Below are positions 1 to 7,820 of a stretch of DNA of 64,000 nt, in pieces. Origin of the DNA: Nocardia elegans NBRC 108235 (GTDB lineage: Bacteria > Actinomycetota > Actinomycetes > Mycobacteriales > Mycobacteriaceae). The position numbers and the translations under genes are program-made. The stretch is from NCBI RefSeq assembly GCF_001612845.1, contig NZ_BDBF01000012.1, positions 62,001-126,000 on the forward strand, written 5' to 3'. The stretch's first letter is position 1. Every line of letters starts with the position of its first letter. The notes below the pieces were generated by a model, which had not been told where the DNA came from, did no database searches, and saw nothing but the letters and a program-made list of their open reading frames with translations.

Positions 1-320
1 ATGCCGCACACCTCCGGCACACGACGGATCGCGTTCAGCACGTTGACCGGGAAGCCCTCGCGCAGGAACACGATGAACGAGTGGCCGGCACCGATGGTTT
101 GCGCGTTTTTCGCTGCCAGCTCGATCAGCGCGTCGTCGTTGCCCGATCGGCGTATCAACCGCGGCCCGGACGCTTCACAGAAAGCAAGCCCGAATTTCAG
201 ATAAGGACCGGTTCCTATGAGTACCTCGTGCAGGTCCTCGACCGTCTTGATGAAGTGAGCCTGACCGATGATCACGTTCTGATCATCCGGCTTCTCTATC
301 CGCACAGCAGATAGTTCCAT
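1..320 (-). CDS. Adenosine-specific kinase family protein, C-terminus cut by window edge
   Basis: Reading the minus strand from ATG at 320 gives about 106 residues before the left edge, with no stop inside. The protein begins MELSAVRIEKPD and has the motifs IIGQAHFIKTVEDLHEVL, KFGLAFCEASGPRLIR and GAGHSFIVFLREGFPVNVLN. This pattern is that of the adenosine-specific kinase family (PF04008), normally about 160 residues, so roughly two thirds is present. GGAG lies just upstream of the ATG. Family members are small soluble proteins reported to bind or phosphorylate adenosine; the cellular role here is unknown. Plus-strand frames over this stretch are shadows. Confidence 0.85.
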   Translation of the reverse strand, partial: MELSAVRIEKPDDQNVIIGQAHFIKTVEDLHEVLIGTGPYLKFGLAFCEASGPRLIRRSGNDDALIELAAKNAQTIGAGHSFIVFLREGFPVNVLNAIRRVPEVCG

Positions 321-395
321 CGCTCCATCGTCGCCCAGCCCATCCCCTTGCACAAGGGCGCGCCGGCCGTGAAGGCTGCGCATCTGCTCAGACCG

Positions 396-421
396 TCCGA
401 CCGGGCGACGCGTCGGTCGGA
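396..421 (-). terminator. Candidate hairpin terminator after the truncated SDR
   Basis: TCCGACCG (396-403) pairs with CGGTCGGA (414-421), an 8-bp GC stem around a 10-nt loop. It lies about 120 bp past the stop of the minus-strand SDR and before the adenosine-specific kinase start. There is no U-tract, as is common in actinobacteria. The remaining bases of 321-537 show no gene. Confidence 0.4.
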
Positions 422-537
422 GACGAAACCGATCGTGCCGACCTCCGGGACCTACACCTATGCGGTTGGCCGTCTTATTCTCTCCGCGTTCTCCACGACG
501 GAGGTTGCGAAGAAGTCGGCGAGAAGGATACGTCGAC

Positions 538-1182
538 TCACAGCACGCTCTTCATTTGCCGGGAAATCAGATCTGTTGTCCGCCGCGGCGCAAGCCGTAC
601 CAGCCTGTCCAGAAGATTGGCGTCCTGGCCGATCACGACGCGGAACTTGCCCTTCTCCATGCCTCCGACGATGCGCCGGGCGGTGTGCTCGGGAGTCGTG
701 GTCGGGACCTTTCGACTCCCCGGGTCGATCATCGTGACTCCGGAATTGCGGCTGAGGTCGGTACTGATGTTGCCCGGGAAGACGGTGGTGACAGTGACGT
801 CCGTGTCGGCAAGCTCTTGGTACAGCCCCTCGCTGAATTGTTTGACCGCACCTTTTGTCGCGCTGTAGATCGTCTGCCCCGCGAAGGGCAGCAGGCCCGC
901 CAAACTCGCCACATTGACCAGTGCGGCCTGAGGCCGCTGCCGCAGCTCGGGTAGAAACGCCAGGCACATGTTGACCGTGCCCCAGAAATTGATCTGCACG
1001 ACTCGCTCGATCTCGCTGCGTTCCAAGTCGGCGACCGGAACGAACCGGTGGATCACGCCCGCAACGTTGATCAGCCCATCGACCTGCCCATGCTCTGCGA
1101 TGACAGCCGCGGGCAGCGCGTTCACCGCGGCCACGTCGGTGACATCGGCGGTGTGCACAGACGATGGTCCAACTGATGCCAT
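538..1182 (-). pseudogene. SDR-family oxidoreductase lacking its N-terminal cofactor-binding region
   Basis: The reading frame from ATG 1182 encodes about 214 residues. It has the middle and C-terminal parts of a classical short-chain dehydrogenase: DVTDVAAVNAL, GLINVAGVIH (normally NNAG), INFWGTVNMCLAFLPEL, VNVASLAGLLPFAGQ and the active-site YSATKGAVKQF (YxxxK). The first 50-60 residues of the family, including beta1 and TGxxxGIG, are missing. The open frame continues upstream to about 1305 and has an AGGAGGTG near 1258, but that extension (VKVVLGAGLFLVHRIDRF) does not make a normal Rossmann start. I infer 5' decay or internal loss, so NAD(P) binding is probably lost. Use of a GTG near 1254 would give a chimeric N-terminus. 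Confidence 0.65.
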
Positions 1183-1440
1183 TCGTTGTATTCCCGATGC
1201 CGATCTGAATCGGTCAATTCGATGAACGAGAAAAAGGCCCGCTCCGAGAACAACTTTCACCTCCTGATACGAACGACGGCGTCGCGACTGCCACGGCACC
1301 GCCACGCTAGGACCCGCCGAGGATCGAACGAGCGCCGGATTCCGTTCATCGGGAAGGAAATGCTGCCCCCTTCCGGGCGCGTTCGACCTCTCCGCCCAGG
1401 GACCATTGCCGCATCTTCGCCGACCGAGGAAACCCGTCGG

Positions 1441-1926
1441 CTAGCTTGCGGGTTCGATCCGGAAGACCGGGTACCGGTCCGCGATCCGCGCGAACTCACC
1501 GAGCGGGGCGGTGCGATCGATCGGAAAGTGCGGACGCGCACCGGGAGCCACAGCAAGGTAACGGCGCAGAATCGGCGCCCGCTCCCCCACCTCCACCTCG
1601 GTGAGCCGGACCGCCTCACGCCCCCGCCGGAGCAGGAACGCGCGCCCCTGCGCCGCGCGCACATTGCGCACCCACCCTGCCTTCGCGCCCAGCATCGACA
1701 CCAGGTACCGCTGCCCCTCGTACTCGGCGACCACGATCGGCAGCCGGACCGGGCGCCCGGTACGCCAACCGGACACTTCCAAAGTCATGGCATAGCCAGG
1801 AGACAACACACCCGCCGAATACATCCACTCCGAGGCCCGATTCAATACCCGGGCCGACATCCCCGGCCGGTCACCCCGATACATCCGGCGTTTCGCCGCA
1901 TACAGCAGATCCCGCAGCCCGCCCAT
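1441..1926 (-). CDS. Nitroreductase/deazaflavin-dependent (DUF385, Ddn-like) oxidoreductase
   Basis: This 161-residue protein belongs to the F420/deazaflavin split-barrel family common in mycolic-acid actinobacteria. Signature segments are LEVSGWRTGRPVRLPIVV, QRYLVSMLGAKAGWVRNVRA (phosphate/cofactor loop) and FLLRRGREAVRLTEVEV. ATG 1926 is chosen because AAGGTGG lies 7 nt upstream; the frame is open to 2088, but that extension is low-complexity and family-atypical. Family members reduce quinones, nitroaromatics or other substrates with F420H2; the substrate cannot be read from sequence. It is isolated, with no obvious operon partner. Confidence 0.85.
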   Translation of the reverse strand: MGGLRDLLYAAKRRMYRGDRPGMSARVLNRASEWMYSAGVLSPGYAMTLEVSGWRTGRPVRLPIVVAEYEGQRYLVSMLGAKAGWVRNVRAAQGRAFLLRRGREAVRLTEVEVGERAPILRRYLAVAPGARPHFPIDRTAPLGEFARIADRYPVFRIEPAS

Positions 1927-2090
1927 ACAATCCACCTTTCCTCGCCTGCCCCCAGCAGTACCGCAAGACGGTAGCGCCCCCACTGTGCACCACGGAATCT
2001 CCACATGAGGCGACAGCCCCACTGCGCCGAAGTTGTTCTCGTAAGAATCCGCTGCCGCAGACAGCAGACGATGAGCCCGGGACCACACCG

Positions 2091-2165
2091 GATCTTTCCG
2101 CTACGGCGTCTTCGACGGCGACAACACCGTGTTCGGGGGCGTCGACCTGCACGACAGGGTCGGTT
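2091..2165 (+). pseudogene. Possible relic of a GNAT (RimJ/RimL-type) acetyltransferase
   Basis: A short plus-strand segment reads FRYGVFDGDNTVFGGVDLHDRVG. It resembles the strand after the acceptor site in RimJ/RimL-type N-acetyltransferases (YGVFD...VGGxGLHDRVG). Similarity then stops without the acetyl-CoA loop, and there is no start codon or RBS. I read it as an eroded fragment in the gap between the reductase and the acyl-CoA ligase (1927-2224); chance resemblance is possible. Confidence 0.35.
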
Positions 2166-2224
2166 GCCGGGCAATCGACTCGGCTAACTCCGGCCGCATG
2201 ATGATTTGGATCCGGCACTGGGGC

Positions 2225-3769
2225 TCACGTCGTCCGCATGTCCAGCATCGCCGCCCGGACCTCGTTCTTGAGGATCTTGCCCACCTTCGAGCGAGGCAGT
2301 TCGTTCCAGATCTCGATGTCCTTGGGCGCCTTGACACTTCCGATCCGTTGCTTGACGAAGGCGATGATGTCCTCGCCGGCGGTGTCGTGGCCGGCGCGGA
2401 GTTCGATTGCGGCGGTGACGCGTTCGCCCCACTTGGCATCGGGGAGGCCGACCACCGCCGCATCCTTGACCGCGGGATGTGCCGACAGGGCCTGCTCCAC
2501 TTCCGCCGAATAGACGTTGAACCCGCCGGTGATGATCATGTCCTTCGCACGGTCGACCACGAACAGGAAGCCGTCGTCGTCCAGATAACCGATATCACCC
2601 GTGTGATGCCATCCGAAGGCGCTGACCTCCGCTGTCGCCGTGGGGTTTTCGTGATATCCGTCCATCACCAGCGGTCCGCGGACGACGATCTCGCCGCGCT
2701 CTCCGCGCGGAAGCAGTGTGCCCGCCGCGTCCATGATGGCGACGGTGGTCAATGGCGTCGGCCGGCCCGCCGACGTGAGGCGCTCGGTCGCCACCGATCC
2801 GTCCGGGCGGAAGTGGTCGGCCGGTGCCAGCGTGGCGATCATGTTCGGGGCCTCGGTCTGCCCGAACAGCTGACCGAGAACGGGTCCGATCCGGTGCAGG
2901 GCCTCCTCGAGCCGGGTCGGCGACATGGGAGCCGCGCCGTACCACAGACAGCGCAGTGATCCGAGGTCGCGGCTGTCGAGGTCGGGATGGTCGAGGACGC
3001 CGTAGACAACGGTGGGCGGGAGGAAGGCGTGGGTTATGCGGTGCCGCTCGATCGACGCGAGGAACTCGCCGATGTCGGGCGCCGGCATGATCACGACTTC
3101 GCCGCCGAGGCTGAGGATCGGAAAGGTCAGCACGCCCGCGGAATGCGTCAACGGCGCGAGCGCGAGGTAGCGCGGCCGGTCGCCGAACGGGTAGCTCATC
3201 AACGTCAGCGCCGTCGAGGTCATCATGTTGTCCTCGGTGAGCCGCACACCTTTCGGCCGCCCGGTGGTGCCACCGGTGCCGGCCAGCATGCACAGGCCGC
3301 CCTCCGGCCGGCGCGTCTCGTCGGGTTGCGCGAGATGCTCGGCGAGCCAGTCGTCGTAGCGCATCGCCCACTCGAATTCGCCGTCGAGACAGACGAGCCA
3401 TTCCAGGCGGGGCAGGTCGCCGCGGATCCGGTCGACGAGCCCGGCGAACTTCTCCTGGAAGAACAGCAGCCGGCATCCGAACAGGTCGAACAGCTGCCGG
3501 TTCTCGTCGGCCTCGTTGCGGGGGTTGACCGGGCACCACACCGCCCCCGCCCGCGAGATGCCGAATACGCAGGTGAGTGCGAGGGGGTCGTTGGCCGACA
3601 GCACCGCCACCCGGTCGCCCGCCTCGATACCGGTGTGCTGCAGCGCACCCGCGATGCGGACGGATCGATCCTGGACTTCGCCGTAGCTGGCGGTCACGCC
3701 GCCGGTCGTGAGGCAGGGTTCCTCACGACCGAGCGACGCACCCTTGTCGAGATAATCTGCGAGACGCAT
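2225..3769 (-). CDS. Class I adenylate-forming acyl-CoA ligase (FadD-like)
   Basis: This 514-residue acyl-CoA synthetase activates a carboxylic acid as acyl-AMP and transfers it to CoA. The adenylation P-loop is LAGTGGTTGRPKGVRLT. FGQTEAPN gives the A5 motif, HTGDIGYLDDDGFLFVVDR the A7 motif, KDMIITGGFNVYSAEVE the A8 hinge, and the catalytic lysine lies in RSKVGKILKNEVRA. Length is normal for the family. The start is ATG 3769, which begins MRLADYLDKG; an upstream extension of the same frame runs into the preceding gene. It lies 8 bp after the saccharopine-dehydrogenase-like gene, in the operon that starts at 5771. Substrate unknown; pairing with an SDR suggests catabolism or modification of a lipid or aromatic acid. 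Confidence 0.92.
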   Translation of the reverse strand: MRLADYLDKGASLGREEPCLTTGGVTASYGEVQDRSVRIAGALQHTGIEAGDRVAVLSANDPLALTCVFGISRAGAVWCPVNPRNEADENRQLFDLFGCRLLFFQEKFAGLVDRIRGDLPRLEWLVCLDGEFEWAMRYDDWLAEHLAQPDETRRPEGGLCMLAGTGGTTGRPKGVRLTEDNMMTSTALTLMSYPFGDRPRYLALAPLTHSAGVLTFPILSLGGEVVIMPAPDIGEFLASIERHRITHAFLPPTVVYGVLDHPDLDSRDLGSLRCLWYGAAPMSPTRLEEALHRIGPVLGQLFGQTEAPNMIATLAPADHFRPDGSVATERLTSAGRPTPLTTVAIMDAAGTLLPRGERGEIVVRGPLVMDGYHENPTATAEVSAFGWHHTGDIGYLDDDGFLFVVDRAKDMIITGGFNVYSAEVEQALSAHPAVKDAAVVGLPDAKWGERVTAAIELRAGHDTAGEDIIAFVKQRIGSVKAPKDIEIWNELPRSKVGKILKNEVRAAMLDMRTT

Positions 3770-3777
3770 CGTGGACC

Positions 3778-4905
3778 TCAGCGGTGCACACTGACGATGG
3801 GATCGAGCACGAGCCCGAACGCGCGCAGCGTCCCGAGCAGTTCCCGATGCCCGAAAGCCTGGCAGCTGGAGGCGAATCCGACGCGTCGTGGTGGGCCCTG
3901 CAGCAGTTCGGCGGCGGCGTGCGCGTTGAGCAGGGCCGTCTGCTTGTAGTTGCAGTTGCCGTGGATCACGCAGTGCGCGCGCCCGAGCGGACCGGAGGCG
4001 TACACCGAGTCCAGCGAGGTGTTGATCCGGGGGTTCTCCCGCGGCGGCATCTCGCTGCGAATCGCTGCCGACTGCTCGTCGATGATCCGGTACTTCTCCT
4101 CCTCCGACTTGCCTTCCATCTGCTGCAACGCCGCGGCCACCAACACCGGAACACCCTGCATCAGTGGACGATTGAACACGCCACCCAGCGCGCGGGCGTT
4201 GGCGACGCGTGGATCGTTCTTGAACCACACCGGGTGTGAGGTGCCGCCCCAGGGCAGCGCCAGGCCGAGTTCGTGCTGTCCCGGCACGCTGACGGTGTAG
4301 AGCCCCTCCTCGGGAGGCCATTCGACGTACTCGTTCTGTTCCAGGTAGTACGCCTTGGCGAAGGCCGCGTTGGTGAGGATGGTGTTGGTCGAGGCCACGG
4401 TGGGATGGCCCTTCCAGAACACCTGGATGTCGAGGGTGTCGAGGCCGGGATTCTCCAGGCAGATGTTCGCGGCGATCTCACCGATCGAGTACATCTGAGC
4501 AAGGCCGGGCGTGAGAAGCAGTCCGCGCGAGGCGAAGTCGGCGCTGTACCGGGCCTGCGCGTCGATCATCCAGTTCTGCTCACCGTTGGTATCGGTGTAG
4601 TGGGCGCCGATCTCCAGGCAGGCTTGCACTACTTCGTGGCCGTAGCGAGCGAAGGGACCGACGGTGTTGAGCACGACATCCGCGCCTCGGAATGCCTCGG
4701 CCAGTGCGGCGGTGGTGTGTTCGACCTCGACGATCTCGTGGTCGACGGTGTCGATGCCCGGCACGGCATCGACTGCGGCTTTGACGCGACCGTGGTCGCG
4801 ACCGGCGGCGAGGAACGGAATGGTGTACTCGCGCAAGTACTCACAGATAAGACGACCGGTGTAACCGGAGGCACCGTAGACGACGACGCGCTTGTCGGTG
4901 GGCAT
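3778..4905 (-). CDS. Saccharopine dehydrogenase-like NAD(P)-binding protein
   Basis: The protein has 375 residues. The N-terminus is a Rossmann fold, VVVYGASGYTGRLICEYL, followed by LAAGRDHGRVKAAV and VVLNTVGPFARYG, characteristic of the saccharopine dehydrogenase/trans-acting enoyl reductase superfamily. The C-terminal half (VFWKGHPTVASTNTI, NGEQNWMIDAQ, GNCNYKQTALLNAHAAAELL) is a conserved actinobacterial domain without an assigned reaction. AGAGGAG sits ahead of ATG 4905. It is the middle gene of the SDR/this gene/FadD operon, 62 bp after the SDR and 8 bp before the ligase. It is probably a reductase or isomerase acting on the shared substrate rather than a lysine-pathway enzyme. Confidence 0.85.
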   Translation of the reverse strand: MPTDKRVVVYGASGYTGRLICEYLREYTIPFLAAGRDHGRVKAAVDAVPGIDTVDHEIVEVEHTTAALAEAFRGADVVLNTVGPFARYGHEVVQACLEIGAHYTDTNGEQNWMIDAQARYSADFASRGLLLTPGLAQMYSIGEIAANICLENPGLDTLDIQVFWKGHPTVASTNTILTNAAFAKAYYLEQNEYVEWPPEEGLYTVSVPGQHELGLALPWGGTSHPVWFKNDPRVANARALGGVFNRPLMQGVPVLVAAALQQMEGKSEEEKYRIIDEQSAAIRSEMPPRENPRINTSLDSVYASGPLGRAHCVIHGNCNYKQTALLNAHAAAELLQGPPRRVGFASSCQAFGHRELLGTLRAFGLVLDPIVSVHR

Positions 4906-4967
4906 GGCTGGACTCCTCTGAAGGTTGGGGTGTCGGTGAAAGCTGTTGCGACGGTCGAAGATCCGGG

Positions 4968-5771
4968 CTACATCCCCATGCCTCCGTCGACCGGGAGGCC
5001 CGCTCCGGTGATGAATTTCGCCGCGTCCGAGACGAGGAATACGACGGCGTCGGCCATATCGTCGACCTGGCCGAGGCGGCCGAGCGGCGTGAGCTCGGCG
5101 ACGGCTTGCGCGGCGGCCTCGGGAGAGGGGAAGAGCCCGAGTTCGGCGCAGTCGACGGCGAGCTTGTTGCCCATGGCGGTCGGGGTCAGCGCCGGGTAGA
5201 TGCAGTTGACCCGCACGCCGTAGCCGAGTTTGCCGGATTCTGCCGCGGCGACCCTGGTGAGCCGGTCGATGCCGGATTTGGTCGCCGAGTACATGCTGAT
5301 GCCCGGGAACGCGATCGTCGCCGCCACGGACGCGATGTTGACCACCGCTCCCCCGTTGCCGGCCGCACCGCCGGGACGCATGGCGCGGAACGCATGCTTG
5401 ATACCGAGCGCGGTGCCCAACAGGTTGATCTCCATCATCTTCGATGTCGCTACGGGGTCGAGATCGACCAGCAGGTTCGTGACCTCGACACCCGCGTTGT
5501 TCACGACGATGTCCAGCCCGCCCAGCGCCTGCACCGTGGTGGTGGTCGCGGCCTCCCATGCGGCGTCGTCGGTGACGTCGAACGCGATGAATTCGGCTTT
5601 CGCCCCCGCCTTCCGCAGCGCCTCGGCGGCTTGCCGGCCGCCCTCGACGTCGATGTCGCCGATCGCCACCGAGGCGCCCGCCGCCGCGAGCGCTCGAGCC
5701 ATGCCGGCCCCCAGGCCCTGTGCCCCACCGGTCACCAGTGCGGTGCGTCCGGCCAGGTTGTAGCTCGTCAT
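4968..5771 (-). CDS. SDR-family oxidoreductase (classical, NAD(P)-dependent)
   Basis: This intact 267-residue short-chain dehydrogenase has cofactor motif TALVTGGAQGLGAGMA (TGxxxGxG), Asp after beta2 (IGDIDVEGG, suggesting NAD preference), NNAG in VVNNAGVEV, catalytic YSATK, and the C-terminal VDGGMGM typical of 3-oxoacyl/alcohol dehydrogenase-like members. It leads the three-gene operon transcribed away from the TetR gene. A candidate promoter (TTGACG, 18-bp spacer, TACTGT at 5888-5859) overlaps the first TetR-type palindrome, so repression by the divergent regulator is likely. Substrate not readable. Confidence 0.93.
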   Translation of the reverse strand: MTSYNLAGRTALVTGGAQGLGAGMARALAAAGASVAIGDIDVEGGRQAAEALRKAGAKAEFIAFDVTDDAAWEAATTTTVQALGGLDIVVNNAGVEVTNLLVDLDPVATSKMMEINLLGTALGIKHAFRAMRPGGAAGNGGAVVNIASVAATIAFPGISMYSATKSGIDRLTRVAAAESGKLGYGVRVNCIYPALTPTAMGNKLAVDCAELGLFPSPEAAAQAVAELTPLGRLGQVDDMADAVVFLVSDAAKFITGAGLPVDGGMGM

Positions 5772-5858
5772 ATCGATACCTCTTCGTCGAAATCCGCAAG
5801 CGTCGCGAACTTGCGAGCGTGATGTGGGAGACAGTCATCAGTCGATGTGTCGCAGGCC

Positions 5859-5888
5859 ACAGTAAGCGGGAATCTTGACACTCGTCAA
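5859..5888 (-). promoter_or_regulatory. Candidate promoter of the SDR operon
   Basis: On the minus strand TTGACG (5888-5883) and TACTGT (5864-5859) are separated by 18 bp and point to the SDR start at 5771. The -35 hexamer lies inside the first operator palindrome, so a bound repressor would block it. Confidence 0.5.
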
Positions 5889-5934
5889 GACTTTTCTTGA
5901 CAGACGTCAAGACTTCCTTGGACACTCGTCAAAG
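5874..5934. promoter_or_regulatory. Triple palindromic operator array, probably for the TetR regulator
   Basis: Three copies of a TTGAC-N4-GTCAA palindrome occur in tandem. The first is CTTGACACTCGTCAAG at 5874-5889. The second is CTTGACAGACGTCAAG at 5896-5911. The third is a slightly longer copy at 5917-5934 with one extra base in each arm and one mismatch. Their centres (5881.5, 5903.5, 5925.5) are exactly 22 bp apart, about two helical turns, so dimers would bind on one face of the DNA. The array lies between the divergent SDR operon and the TetR gene. Confidence 0.82.
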
Positions 5935-5997
5935 GACGCCGCACGGGCACCGCTACACTCAAAGGACAGACATGACGTGACCCGGACAGGACTCAAC

Positions 5998-6666
5998 GTG
6001 ACGCAGGTCGCCGACCCCAAAGCCCGCGTGGAAGAACGCGCCCGCGACAAGTTCCAGGCGCGGCGCAACGAGCTGGCCAGGGCCACTCTGCACACGTTGG
6101 CCGAACTCGGTTACGCGCGCACGAGCCTGCGCGAGATCGCACAGAACTCCGAGTACTCGCACGGCGTACTGCACTACTACTTCACCGACAAACTCGACCT
6201 GATCGCCCACGCCGTACGCCAATACGAGGCGGTCTGCGTCACCCGCTACGACGAGGTCTGCGCGGCGGCGGAGAGCGCCGAGCAGCTTCGTACCGAGTTC
6301 GCCGCGACCTTCTTCGGAACCCTCCAGGCCGACGCGGCGATACACCGGCTCTGGTACGACCTGCGCAACCAGAGCCTGTTCGACGACTCGTTCCGCGCCG
6401 ACGTCCTCGACATCGAGGCCCGCCGGGAGGAGATGATCTGGCGGGTCGTCTCACGCTACTGCGAACTTTCCGGCACGGAACCGGCGCTGACGCCCGCCAC
6501 CGTCTACGTCACCATCGACGGGATCTTTCAGCGCACACTGCTGCACCACATCGCCGGCCGGGCAGCCGAAATCGACCGAGCCCGCGACCAGCTCGACGCG
6601 GTTTTCGCCCTACTGAGCGCACCGACCGGCCGAAACCGGATCGAGGCGACCTCACCGGCGAAGTGA
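5998..6666 (+). CDS. TetR-family transcriptional regulator
   Basis: From GTG 5998 this is a 222-residue protein. The N-terminal helix-turn-helix is RATLHTLAELGYARTSLREIA followed by YSHGVLHYYFTDKLDLIAHAV, the classic TetR recognition helix and YYF-K-L signature. The remainder is the helical ligand/dimer domain. GTG 5998 is preferred (AGGA 7 nt upstream); an in-frame GTG at 5977 and a longer open frame from 5875 exist, but the latter runs through the operators. It is divergent from the SDR/saccharopine-like/FadD operon and probably represses it and itself, with a lipid- or CoA-like inducer by analogy with similar loci. Confidence 0.9.
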   Translation: MTQVADPKARVEERARDKFQARRNELARATLHTLAELGYARTSLREIAQNSEYSHGVLHYYFTDKLDLIAHAVRQYEAVCVTRYDEVCAAAESAEQLRTEFAATFFGTLQADAAIHRLWYDLRNQSLFDDSFRADVLDIEARREEMIWRVVSRYCELSGTEPALTPATVYVTIDGIFQRTLLHHIAGRAAEIDRARDQLDAVFALLSAPTGRNRIEATSPAK

Positions 6667-6934
6667 GGCAGAACCGGCAATCCCACACTCCCCCGATCTC
6701 CCGATGAAGTGGCGCTCTGCGAGCCGAAAGGTTCTCGGTCCGTTGCGCTTCCGAGGATGTGGGGACCGGTTGTCATGGCTGGGCGAAGAACTCGCGGAGG
6801 GAGGGGGCGACGGCGGTGGGGTTGCCGCCGCTGTTGGTCTGGCTGGGATCGGCGGGTGAGCCGTGGTCCAGGCCGGGCAGCGTCACGCCCCGGTTGTGCG
6901 GGAGGGCGACAGGTGTCGCGACCAAGTTGCCGAT

Positions 6935-7240
6935 ATGGCTCTCGCGCTCGACCCACCCGTGGTCGCCTCCGCGACCGACACCGGCCTGATCCTCGACGTC
7001 GTCAGCATCACCATCGCCGACCCCCTCGGCCGCGGCGAACCCCACCTGCGACTAAACGACGGCACCACGATCGCACTGCCCGTACCGCTGCGCGACTGGG
7101 CGATGACCATGCTCGTCACCCACCACCACCGCGCCGACGACGAAGTCCCCATCTTCCCTTGCCGCATCGAGTTCGGCGTCCGCGACGGCCACATGTACGC
7201 CCGACCCCTATCCCCCGCCGGACACCACGACGCGCAGGTA
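6935..7240 (+). other. Coding-like segment of unknown identity in the 6667-7326 gap
   Basis: A plus-strand stretch from ATG 6935 has strong third-position GC bias and protein-like composition for about 100 residues: ATDTGLILDVVSITIADPLG, LRLNDGTTIALPVPLRDW, VPIFPCRIEFGVRDGHMYAR. It has no convincing RBS, and the frame then runs on antisense to the HxlR gene until 7714. I do not recognise a family. It may be a remnant of a larger gene or a small hypothetical gene ending near the frame change. The rest of 6667-6934 shows nothing. Confidence 0.3.
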
Positions 7241-7326
7241 GCGGGATCGACGCCACCCACGGTCCGACCGCCGCCACGGCGACCGGCCTTACGCCACGGC
7301 TCGTTCGTCACCGCCCAGCGTCCGGT

Positions 7327-7677
7327 TCAGCCGTGGACTCGCGATGCGCCGATCCGGTCGATGCGGACGCGCCCCCACGCTCCGAGCGGTTCCAGGGCGG
7401 CATTCAGTGCCGAACCCAGTTCGGTGAGTTCGTATTCCACGCGCGGCGGAACCTCCGGGAAGACGTTGCGGGTGATGATGTCGTCTTCCTCGAGTTCGCG
7501 CAGATGCTGGATGAGCATCTTCTCCGAGACACCGGGCAGCCCACGGCGGAGTTCCCCGAATCGGCGGACGCCGTGTGCTTCCAACTCCCAGAGGATGAGC
7601 GGTTTCCACTTGCCGCCGAGCACGTCCATGGCGGCGTCGATGCCGCAGAAGTATGGTCCGGATCTCTTCGCGCCCAT
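7327..7677 (-). CDS. HxlR-family transcriptional regulator
   Basis: This 116-residue winged-helix regulator reads GIDAAMDVLGGKWKPLILWELEAHGVRRFGELRRGLPGVSEKMLIQHLRELE in three consecutive motif blocks, the canonical HxlR arrangement (GGKW..LI..L, RF.EL.R..PGIS.K.L...L..LE). ATG 7677 has GAGGGTG about 7 nt upstream. It is divergent from the imine-reductase-like gene at 7821, with a palindrome at 7713-7739 between them, so it probably regulates that gene in response to an electrophile or substrate. Confidence 0.92.
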   Translation of the reverse strand: MGAKRSGPYFCGIDAAMDVLGGKWKPLILWELEAHGVRRFGELRRGLPGVSEKMLIQHLRELEEDDIITRNVFPEVPPRVEYELTELGSALNAALEPLGAWGRVRIDRIGASRVHG

Positions 7678-7712
7678 CGGCACCCTCGCTATCTGTTCAC
7701 ACACCTGCTGGT

Positions 7713-7739
7713 AAGTACCCGACCGAATAGTAGGTACTT
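7713..7739. promoter_or_regulatory. Inverted repeat, candidate HxlR operator
   Basis: AAGTACC (7713-7719) and GGTACTT (7733-7739) form a perfect 7-bp inverted repeat with a 13-bp spacer. This matches the half-site spacing expected of a dimeric winged-helix protein. It lies 36 bp upstream of the HxlR start and 81 bp upstream of the divergent reductase. Confidence 0.65.
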
Positions 7740-7820
7740 GTCGAATGAACGGCCTTGCCGCAGGGTTGATTCCAGCGCGCTGACCACAACGTTTCCCAGT
7801 TTCCAAGGAGTTGATCCGCA

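Noticed and set aside
3778..5925. Open frame running from the saccharopine-dehydrogenase-like gene back through the SDR to 5925
   Set aside because: The part above 4905 is out of frame with the intact SDR and low-complexity; the RBS-supported ATG at 4905 starts the real gene.
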